Below are positions 1 to 5,180 of a stretch of 6,819 nucleotides of DNA, piece by piece. Location: NCBI GenBank assembly GCA_031255975.1, contig JAIRRM010000016.1:1-6819 (forward strand). Reading direction: 5' to 3'. The notes beneath the pieces were generated by a model. The model did not search any database, had not been told where the DNA came from, and saw nothing but the letters and a program-made list of their open reading frames with translations. The first letter of the stretch is position 1. Each line of letters opens with the position of its first letter. The stretch comes from Propionibacteriaceae bacterium. Its GTDB lineage: Bacteria; Actinomycetota; Actinomycetes; Propionibacteriales; Propionibacteriaceae. The position numbers and the translations under genes are program-made.

Positions 1-41
1 GGCAAGCCTAGTCGGTTGCTGTTTTGGATGGGCGGTTCGCG

Positions 42-47
42 TAATCT
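42..47 (+). promoter_or_regulatory. Candidate -10 element for the DUF4429/SHOCT gene, possibly giving a leaderless mRNA
   Basis: TAATCT matches the actinobacterial -10 pattern TANNNT. The ATG at 55 lies 7 bases downstream, where transcription would be expected to start, so the message could begin at or next to its start codon. No good -35 is visible: TTGCTG at 16-21 would leave a 20 bp spacer, which is too long. The hexamer and spacing are seen; promoter function is inferred. Confidence 0.35.
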
Positions 48-54
48 TTAGGGC

Positions 55-819
55 ATGGAAGCAATGCGGGTGCAGGGCAGCGGCGGCTGGGTCGAATACG
101 ACGGCGCTCAGGTGGTTATCGTGCGCGATGGTGTCTGGAATACTCTCACCGGCATGAGGGGCGAACGTACCCTGCGGTTGCACGAGGTGTCCGGTATCCG
201 ATTCCGGCGTGCCAAGCGGGGTCACGGCTCCGGTTTCATCCAGTTTCTTCGGGTGGATGATCCGCTCGGCCCGGCGCAGAGCAAGATGCTGGGCGTGTAC
301 GGACGCAAAGACGACATCGCCTCGGCGCAGTTGGACGAGTACGCCATGATGTTCAACTTCCGGCAGCACACCGCGTTTGTGGCGTTGAAGGATGCCATTG
401 AGCGCGATCTTGGCCAGACTCCCAGCCCCATCGAGGAACCGACGGTGGGCGTGAAGCCCGAATTGTGGCGAAAAGGCCAGCCTCCGGTGGATTTCGCAGC
501 TGTGGGTTCGGCAGCGCCCGAAGACGATTCCGCTCCGTTAGCCGAGACCATCCGTCCGGCCAAAGCGTTGCGCCCCGTCCGCTCCGAGCGGCCAATGCAG
601 CCGGGGCCACGGGCCACCTGGCGGCCCAGGCTGGTTGAAGACCCTGCGGTGGCAGACGTAGTAGCGGACTTGCCGCCGTCCGAACCGCCGGTTCGTCCCG
701 CGCAGGACACGGACAGCGTGATCGCCGCGATCGCCAAACTGGCGGAGCTGCGCGATCAGGGCATTCTCACCGAGAGCGAGTTTTCCGACAAAAAGGCGGA
801 GTTGCTGCGACGGCTATGA
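55..819 (+). CDS. DUF4429-like PH-fold protein with C-terminal SHOCT domain
   Basis: This 254-residue soluble protein is of unknown function. Residues about 7-118 resemble the actinobacterial DUF4429 domain, a PH-like fold: a glycine/tryptophan start (GGWVEYDG), a basic strand (GIRFRRAKRG), then GSGFIQFLRVDDP and a final helix NFRQHTAFVALKDAIE. Residues about 119-217 are a Pro/Ala-rich linker likely to be disordered. Residues about 219-254 form a SHOCT domain (DSVIAAIAKLAELRDQGILT, then an EFSDKKAELLRRL end), a short helical hairpin found at the C-termini of many bacterial proteins and thought to mediate oligomerisation. No signal peptide or membrane segment is visible. The start is uncertain: ATG 55 fits a leaderless message, while the in-frame ATG at 64 has AGGG (50-53) at a plausible ribosome-binding distance. 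It reads toward the oxidoreductase gene 126 bp downstream. The domain calls are family knowledge; the role is unknown. Confidence 0.85.
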   Translation: MEAMRVQGSGGWVEYDGAQVVIVRDGVWNTLTGMRGERTLRLHEVSGIRFRRAKRGHGSGFIQFLRVDDPLGPAQSKMLGVYGRKDDIASAQLDEYAMMFNFRQHTAFVALKDAIERDLGQTPSPIEEPTVGVKPELWRKGQPPVDFAAVGSAAPEDDSAPLAETIRPAKALRPVRSERPMQPGPRATWRPRLVEDPAVADVVADLPPSEPPVRPAQDTDSVIAAIAKLAELRDQGILTESEFSDKKAELLRRL

Positions 820-821
820 GC

Positions 822-855
822 CACCGGGCCACCATCCCGATGGCCGTCGGGGGTG
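822..855 (+). terminator. Candidate stem-loop after the DUF4429/SHOCT gene
   Basis: Two bases after the stop codon, GGCCA (827-831) can pair with TGGCC (841-845) around a 9-base loop, and CACC (822-825) with GGTG (852-855) outside an asymmetric internal loop. A weak T-rich stretch (TGTCTTT, 854-860) follows. It could terminate the upstream gene, but the stem is interrupted and the T-run poor. Confidence 0.3.
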
Positions 856-932
856 TCTTTGCTCGCTTTGCTTGCCTTGTCCGTCGCCACGATTTCAGTG
901 GGCTTCGCACCGGCGCGGCGGCACCATCCCAC

Positions 933-938
933 TACGCT
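933..938 (+). promoter_or_regulatory. Candidate -10 element for the oxidoreductase gene
   Basis: TACGCT fits TANNNT and ends 7 bases before the ATG at 946, the same geometry as upstream of the first gene. There is no convincing ribosome-binding site before this ATG, which also fits a leaderless message. No clear -35 is seen in the GC-rich sequence at about 910-915. Confidence 0.33.
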
Positions 939-945
939 GGTGTTC

Positions 946-1803
946 ATGAACATCGCATTCTTGGGCCTGGGGCGTATGGGTGCCATCCTCGCCGGGTACG
1001 TTATCGAAACCGGTGACGAGGTGAGCGTTTGGAACCGCGATAGCGCGAAGGCCGAGCCGTTCCTTGATCTGGGGGCTACCGTGGCGCTCGCGCCCGCAGG
1101 TGCCGTGGCTGACGCGGAACTGGTCATCACCTGCTTTTTCGGGCCGGATTCGGTGCGCGAGGTGGTGTTGGAAGGTGGGTTGCCATGGCGGGGAAACGCG
1201 GTTTGGATGGACATCACCACCGTCGGTCCCGAGTTCGCCGCCCGGTGTGCCGAATGGGCCGTTGCCGAGGGAATCCGATATGTCCACGCGCCGGTGCTGG
1301 GTTCGCTCGGCCCGGCACGTAACCGTGACCTTGGGGTGTTACTCGGCTCATCCGATGCCACGGCGCGTGGTTTGGTTCGCCCCATCGTGGCTCGTTGGGC
1401 CGACCCGGAGCGCGTCATCGAGTACGACAGCGCTGCCAAGGCTGGGGTTGGCAAATTGGTCGTCAACTACGGCCTTGCGGTGGGGGTGCAAGCCATGGTG
1501 GAGGCGCTCACCATCGCCGAGGCGGGTGGCCTCAGCCTGGACGAAGGACTGGCGCTTACCGGGCTGGCTAAAACTCCGCTGGCGCTCATCACCGGCATGA
1601 AGGGTGCCACCGTACGCGATCGCGCCTGGGAACCGACCCAGTTCTCCACCAATCTGCTGGCAAAGGATGTGGATCTGATGTTCAGGTGCGCGGAAGGTCG
1701 GGCGTTACCCGCGCTGACCGCCGCCTTCGCGTCGCTGGAGCGTGCTCGCCGCGCCGGTCACGGCGAACACGACTTCTCGTCCATGGCGGGAGAGAAGCCG
1801 TAG
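946..1803 (+). CDS. NAD(P)-dependent beta-hydroxyacid dehydrogenase family protein (3-hydroxyisobutyrate dehydrogenase-like)
   Basis: This 285-residue cytoplasmic oxidoreductase belongs to the 6-phosphogluconate/3-hydroxyisobutyrate dehydrogenase family, which oxidises beta-hydroxyacids or reduces the matching semialdehydes. The N-terminal Rossmann motif GLGRMG is at residues 7-12. NR follows the second strand (30-31), a feature often linked with NADP(H) preference. DITT (89-92) fits the usual D-x-[ST]-T step. The catalytic lysine is probably K170 in GVGKLVVN, with N174. The C-terminal helical domain contains FSTNLLAKDVDLM, including the family's KD pair (K240, D241). The usual substrate-binding DAPVSGG is here HAPVLGS (114-120), so the substrate is unlikely to be standard. 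I chose the ATG at 946 because the Rossmann strand begins immediately; an upstream in-frame GTG (853) would add 31 residues with no domain. It stands alone, with no valine-degradation or glyoxylate genes beside it to suggest a substrate. Confidence 0.88.
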   Translation: MNIAFLGLGRMGAILAGYVIETGDEVSVWNRDSAKAEPFLDLGATVALAPAGAVADAELVITCFFGPDSVREVVLEGGLPWRGNAVWMDITTVGPEFAARCAEWAVAEGIRYVHAPVLGSLGPARNRDLGVLLGSSDATARGLVRPIVARWADPERVIEYDSAAKAGVGKLVVNYGLAVGVQAMVEALTIAEAGGLSLDEGLALTGLAKTPLALITGMKGATVRDRAWEPTQFSTNLLAKDVDLMFRCAEGRALPALTAAFASLERARRAGHGEHDFSSMAGEKP

Positions 1804-1874
1804 CGCGCTCCGCGTTCTGGCCTCGGTGGGTTAGCTCACTGCCAGCAGGCTCGGGTGGTATGCCTCGAACGGTA

Positions 1875-1912
1875 GTTGTCGATTGACGTCACCATACGTT
1901 GCAACGGACAAC
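1875..1912. terminator. Imperfect hairpin between convergent genes, candidate bidirectional terminator
   Basis: Left arm 1875-1889 and right arm 1896-1912 pair around loop CACCAT: GTTGTC with GACAAC (6 bp), a 2x2 internal loop, TTG with CAA (3 bp), a 2-base bulge, then ACGT with ACGT (4 bp). It lies in the 167 bp gap between the oxidoreductase and glnA stop codons, where a shared terminator would be expected. No T-run follows on either strand, so termination is inferred from position only. Confidence 0.33.
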
Positions 1913-1970
1913 CTCATCCCGAGCACGCCGCCTTCGCTCCCCGCCCCAGGTTTGCTTGCTGGTGCGTCGG

Positions 1971-3392
1971 CTAAATGGCGAAGTACATGTCGAACTCGTA
2001 GGGGTGCGGACGCAGCCGAATGGCGTCCAGTTCGCCCTGTTTCAGTTCGATCCAGGTGTCGATGAGATCCTGGGTGAACACACCACCGGCCAGCAGAAAA
2101 TCGCTGTCGGCTTTGAGCGCGGTCAGCACCTCATCCAGCGAGCCCGGCACCTGGGGGATGTTGGCGTGCTCCTCCGGTGGCAGTTCGTAGAGATCCTTAT
2201 CGATCGGGGCCGGTGGCTCAATCTTGTTGACCACGCCATCCAGGCCGGCCAGCAGGATCGCGGCGAACGCGAGATACGGATTGCTGGACGGGTCGGGGCA
2301 ACGGAACTCGACACGCTTGGCCTTCGGGTTGGCACCGGTGATCGGGATACGGATGGCCGCAGAGCGGTTACGCGCCGAGTACACCAGGTTGACCGGGGCC
2401 TCAAAGCCAGGCACCAGGCGGTGATAGCTGTTCACGGTGGGGTTACTGAACGCCAAGATCGCCGCGGCGTGCTTCAGCAGGCCGCCGATGTACCAACGGG
2501 CGGTGTCGGAGAGTTGCCCGTAGTTGTTGGCGTCGTAGAACAGCGGCACGCCGTCCTTCCACAACGAACTGTGTACGTGCATTCCGGAGCCGTTGTCACC
2601 GAAGATGGGCTTGGGCATGAAGGTGGCGGTCTTGCCGTTGGCGACGGCGGTGTTCTTCACGATGTACTTGAACAGCATTACGTTATCGGCGCTGGTCAAC
2701 AGGGTATCGAAGCGCCAGTTGATCTCGGCCTGCCCGGCGGCACCGACCTCGTGGTGGGCGCGCTCGATGACCAGCCCAGCCGCTTCCAGCTTCTTCACCA
2801 TGTCGTCGCGCAGGTCGCCGTAGTGGTCATTCGGGGCCACTGGGAAGTAGCCGCCCTTGGTCTTCACCTTGTAACCCAGGTTGCCGCGTTCCTCGGCCCG
2901 GGTGGAGTTCCACGGGGCAGCCTCGGCATCCACGGTGTACATGGACGAGTGTCCGTCGGTGCCGTAGCGTACGTCGTCGAATACGTAGAACTCGGCCTCC
3001 GGAGCCATGTACACCTGGTCGCCGATACCGGATGCTTTGAGGTAAGCCTCGGCCTTACGGGCGATGTTACGTGGGTCGCGGCTGTACGGTTCCTTGGTGA
3101 TGGGATCGTGTACGAAGAAGTTCACCACCAGGGTTTTCGCCTTGCGGAACGGATCGATGAAGGCCGTGGCGGGATCGGGCAGCAACGCCATATCCGACTC
3201 ATTGATCTTCTGGAATCCGGTGACAGACGAGCCGTCGAACGCGAGGCCGTCCTCGAACACGCTTTCGTCGAACGAACCCGCCGGTACGGTGAAGTGCTGC
3301 ATGATGCCAGGCAGGTCGCAGAAGCGGACATCAATCATCTCGACACCCTCGCGCTTGATGAAGCCGAGAAGTTCGTCGGCGCTGTTGAACAT
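1971..3392 (-). CDS. glnA: Type I glutamine synthetase
   Basis: This enzyme makes glutamine from glutamate, ammonia and ATP, the entry point of nitrogen assimilation, and works as a cytoplasmic dodecamer. At 473 residues it has full GSI-beta length. Visible motifs include the N-terminal FDGSSVTGF (52-60), metal/glutamate-site acidic residues in [10 protein letters not shown] (130-139), [11 protein letters not shown] (214-224), GSGMHVHSS (268-276), NRSAAIRIP (342-350) and [19 protein letters not shown] (360-378). [10 protein letters not shown] (399-408) carries Tyr402, matching the tyrosine adenylylated by GlnE in this subfamily, so activity is probably controlled by adenylylation. The start is well supported: GGAGGA sits 4 bases upstream of the ATG on the coding strand. 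The gene is separated by 230 bp from the upstream nucleosidase and probably has its own nitrogen-responsive promoter. All key residues appear intact. A 498-codon open frame on the opposite strand is a coding-bias shadow. Confidence 0.98.
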   Translation of the reverse strand: MFNSADELLGFIKREGVEMIDVRFCDLPGIMQHFTVPAGSFDESVFEDGLAFDGSSVTGFQKINESDMALLPDPATAFIDPFRKAKTLVVNFFVHDPITKEPYSRDPRNIARKAEAYLKASGIGDQVYMAPEAEFYVFDDVRYGTDGHSSMYTVDAEAAPWNSTRAEERGNLGYKVKTKGGYFPVAPNDHYGDLRDDMVKKLEAAGLVIERAHHEVGAAGQAEINWRFDTLLTSADNVMLFKYIVKNTAVANGKTATFMPKPIFGDNGSGMHVHSSLWKDGVPLFYDANNYGQLSDTARWYIGGLLKHAAAILAFSNPTVNSYHRLVPGFEAPVNLVYSARNRSAAIRIPITGANPKAKRVEFRCPDPSSNPYLAFAAILLAGLDGVVNKIEPPAPIDKDLYELPPEEHANIPQVPGSLDEVLTALKADSDFLLAGGVFTQDLIDTWIELKQGELDAIRLRPHPYEFDMYFAI

Positions 3393-3450
3393 TGATTCCT
3401 CCGGTCAGGTTTTGGGCGTCGGATGCGTCCGCCACAAGTATTACCCGCCC

Positions 3451-3493
3451 AGCGTATCGGGCTCGATGTGCGCTCGCGTATCGCCTGTGTAAC
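3451..3493 (-). promoter_or_regulatory. Candidate glnA promoter with GlnR-like box
   Basis: On the glnA strand, GTTAC-6 bases-GATAC (3493-3478) resembles the actinobacterial GlnR half-site pair GTnAC-n6-GAAAC with one mismatch. Downstream, TACGCT (3456-3451) fits a TANNNT -10. If used, transcription would start near 3444 and the box would lie at about -34 to -49, suitable for an activator overlapping the -35. GlnR control of glnA is known in Streptomyces and mycobacteria. A second half-site pair is not clear, so this is tentative. Confidence 0.33.
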
Positions 3494-3512
3494 GGGTAGG
3501 TAAAACGGGGGG

Positions 3513-3534
3513 ATTCCGGCTCGGGGGCCGGAAT
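3513..3534. terminator. Perfect 8-bp hairpin between the nucleosidase gene and glnA
   Basis: ATTCCGGC (3513-3520) pairs exactly with GCCGGAAT (3527-3534) around TCGGGG. On the leftward strand the stem is followed by a C-run and then GTTTTAC, so it could end transcripts leaving the nucleosidase gene before glnA, although the T-run begins about 7 bases late. The right arm is also the first part of the adjoining tandem repeat, so it may be part of a dispersed repeat rather than a dedicated terminator. Confidence 0.4.
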
Positions 3535-3591
3535 GACGGGGTGAGGGCGGAATGACGGGCGAGAGGGGCGGAATGACGGGGGTGAGGGGGG
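3529..3591. repeat. Three imperfect tandem copies of a CGGAATGACGG-type repeat
   Basis: Three head-to-tail copies share the core CGGAATGACGG followed by a G-rich tail containing GTGAGGG or a variant (CGAGAGGGG in the second). Copies run 3529-3547, 3548-3568 and 3569-3591, with lengths 19, 21 and 23. The arm ATTCCGG at 3513-3519 is an inverted partial copy of the core. There is no open reading frame of note here. The form resembles small dispersed intergenic repeats built on ATTCC...GGAAT, but identity with any named family cannot be judged from one locus. Confidence 0.8.
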
Positions 3592-3622
3592 CGTACCCGC
3601 CAGCTATCTGCCGTTATGGGTT

Positions 3623-4300
3623 TTATTTACGCACCAGTGCCCGCAGTATCGACAGATCGAGTTCGGCGATATGGTGGCAGAACGCCGGGAAGTCGCTGAC
3701 GGCTTGTTTGTCGGCGGTATCGGAGATCCAGCGGAGTACGCCGACGGGCACCCCGAGTTTCGCTGCCACCTGGGCGCAGGCAGCTCCTTCCATTTCGACG
3801 GCGACGGCAGCGAACTGTGCGACGATGCGCTTGGCCTGTTTGGGGGAGGCGATGAACTGGTCGCCGGAGGCGATACGGCCACGATGCACGGTGGCGTCGA
3901 GGGCGATGGCGGCGAGTGCCAGTTCGTCGGCCAACTCTGGATCGGTGGGCCAGGACGGCGGCTCGTCGAGCAGTTCCCCAGGTTTGCGACCCATGGCGGT
4001 CACGTCCACGTCGTGCTGCACCAGATCGGTGGCGATCACCACGTCGCCCTGTTTGATACCGGTGCCAATGCCGCCCGCCATGCCGGTGAACACCACCTTG
4101 GTGGCACCCATCTGCACCAGTGCGGCGGTGGCGATGGCGGCATTCACCTTACCGACGCCGGAGCGCACCAAAAGGACTTCCACACCGTCGAGTTGGCCGC
4201 TGGTCACTTGGCAGCCGAGTACGGTTCTGGTGGCCGGACGGGCAAGAGACGCCCGTAACGCCTTGACCTCATCCTCCATGGCGCCCATCACACCGAGCAT
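3623..4300 (-). CDS. mtnN: 5'-methylthioadenosine/S-adenosylhomocysteine nucleosidase
   Basis: This cytoplasmic enzyme cleaves adenine from methylthioadenosine and S-adenosylhomocysteine, removing inhibitory by-products of SAM-dependent reactions and feeding methionine and adenine salvage. The 225 residues match the usual length (E. coli 232). Motifs include GAMEDEV at the N-terminus, with E11 matching catalytic Glu12 of the E. coli enzyme; SGVGKVNAA (47-55); GMAGGIG (73-79); SGDQFI (145-150); VEMEGAA (168-174), with M170 and E171 in the nucleoside site; and ISDTADKQAVSDF (192-204), with D194 as the likely general acid. All core catalytic residues are present. GGGAGG lies 9 bases before the ATG. 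It starts 52 bp after the DUF4191 stop with no clear hairpin between, suggesting co-transcription. A nucleosidase gene between DUF4191 and glnA is not the arrangement I know from Streptomyces or mycobacteria. A related phosphorylase-superfamily nucleosidase is possible but less likely. Confidence 0.94.
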   Translation of the reverse strand: MLGVMGAMEDEVKALRASLARPATRTVLGCQVTSGQLDGVEVLLVRSGVGKVNAAIATAALVQMGATKVVFTGMAGGIGTGIKQGDVVIATDLVQHDVDVTAMGRKPGELLDEPPSWPTDPELADELALAAIALDATVHRGRIASGDQFIASPKQAKRIVAQFAAVAVEMEGAACAQVAAKLGVPVGVLRWISDTADKQAVSDFPAFCHHIAELDLSILRALVRK

Positions 4301-4352
4301 GTCTTCCGACCTCCCTGGTTCACTGGTTTACACGGGGGATGAGGTACGGCGC

Positions 4353-5114
4353 TCAACGCCCACGGATGGCGCGACGGTTGGCTTTCATGTTGGGCAGCGG
4401 CCCTTTCGGCAGCGGCAACCGCCCGCGCATGGCATCCAGCGCCTTGATGCGGCTCTCCAACTCCTGAATCTGCGTTTCGGTGAGCGTCTTGGGCAGCCTC
4501 TTGATGTAGTCGGCGAGTTGTTCCACCGGCACCTGTTCCGCGCCGTCACCAGCGGAAACGACGATGACTTCGGCGTCGTAACTGATGCCCTCGTGGCGAC
4601 GACGCGCGTTGACGAGTAATGGTTTGACGCGGTTGGCGTCACCGTCGCCAACCAAGATCAGTCCGCCGGGGCCGACCACGCGGTGTACCGAGTCCTGCTG
4701 CCGGTTCACCTCAATGGCGGGGGTGTACGACCACTTCTTCTTGTTGAGCATCATCAGCGCCACCTGCGCGTAGCCGGGCTGACCCTGGGAACGTTTGTAC
4801 GCGGAGTTTCTACCCAACCGCCCCAGCAGCAGCAAAAACGCCGACGCCGCCAGCAGCACGCCCCAGATGAGGCCCTGAATCCAGTGGCCAATGATGATGC
4901 CGACCACCTCGGCGACAACTATGATGCCCGCCACCACGCCGATCAGAATCCAGAAACCCTTTTGATCGACATCGCGAACCATCTTCACGGTTGCGCTTAG
5001 CTGCCGCCACATACCCCAGTCTTCGGGGTTGTCTGAATGCTTCTTCGCCTCGCGGATGGCTTTGGCGTCTGCCCGCTGCTTCTCGGCTAGGGCTTTGGCT
5101 CTATCGCTTGCCAT
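4353..5114 (-). CDS. DUF4191 family two-helix membrane protein
   Basis: The function of this 253-residue protein is unknown. It matches the actinobacterial DUF4191 family, whose genes commonly lie near lipA and glnA (Rv2219 in Mycobacterium tuberculosis). The N-terminus (1-52) is charged and helical (AKALAEKQRADAKAIREAKK). Two adjoining membrane helices follow, at about 54-76 (FWILIGVVAGIIVVAEVVGI) and 78-99 (WIQGLIWGVLLAASAFLLLL), then a long hydrophilic domain. Conserved-looking stretches are KKKWSYTPAIEVNRQQDSVH (125-144) and VVGPGGLILVGDGD (146-159). The C-terminus is basic (KANRRAIRGR). The short turn between helices suggests both ends face the cytoplasm. GGGAG is 5 bases before the ATG. 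It lies 66 bp after E2, with a strong hairpin between, and 52 bp before the nucleosidase gene. Family assignment rests on sequence pattern plus neighbourhood. Confidence 0.9.
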   Translation of the reverse strand: MASDRAKALAEKQRADAKAIREAKKHSDNPEDWGMWRQLSATVKMVRDVDQKGFWILIGVVAGIIVVAEVVGIIIGHWIQGLIWGVLLAASAFLLLLGRLGRNSAYKRSQGQPGYAQVALMMLNKKKWSYTPAIEVNRQQDSVHRVVGPGGLILVGDGDANRVKPLLVNARRRHEGISYDAEVIVVSAGDGAEQVPVEQLADYIKRLPKTLTETQIQELESRIKALDAMRGRLPLPKGPLPNMKANRRAIRGR

Positions 5115-5138
5115 GTGGTCTCCCGGTTTCGTGCGTGT

Positions 5139-5160
5139 GGGCAGGCCACAACGCCTGCCC
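5139..5160. terminator. Strong GC hairpin between E2 and DUF4191 genes
   Basis: GGGCAGGC (5139-5146) pairs perfectly with GCCTGCCC (5153-5160) around a 6-base loop CACAAC. It lies 20 bases after the E2 stop and 24 bases before the DUF4191 start. No T-run follows on either strand. It could be a terminator of the type without a T-run or an mRNA stability element that separates E2 expression from the genes below. The stem is directly seen; the role is inferred. Confidence 0.5.
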
Positions 5161-5180
5161 CAGCCATGTTAGCGGTTACT

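Noticed and set aside
853..945. Upstream GTG start adding a hydrophobic 31-residue N-terminus (MSLLALLALSVATIS...) to the oxidoreductase
   Set aside because: It looks like a signal peptide at first, but the Rossmann fold begins right at the ATG 946 and this family is cytoplasmic; no ribosome site supports the GTG.
816..1016. Short plus-strand frame overlapping the SHOCT gene stop by ATGA
   Set aside because: The overlap suggests translational coupling, but the peptide has no recognisable pattern and runs into the oxidoreductase gene in another frame.
1899..3395. A 498-codon open frame on the plus strand opposite glnA
   Set aside because: It mirrors glnA almost exactly, is low-complexity in composition with no known domain, and glnA has all catalytic motifs. 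It is a codon-bias shadow.
3529..3591. The CGGAATGACGG array considered as a CRISPR
   Set aside because: Copies are adjacent with no unique spacers, the unit is imperfect, and there are no cas genes.
3552..4619. A 355-codon plus-strand open frame across the repeats, mtnN and part of the DUF4191 gene
   Set aside because: It is rich in Ser/Thr/Ala/Arg with no domain, and lies antisense to two well-supported genes.
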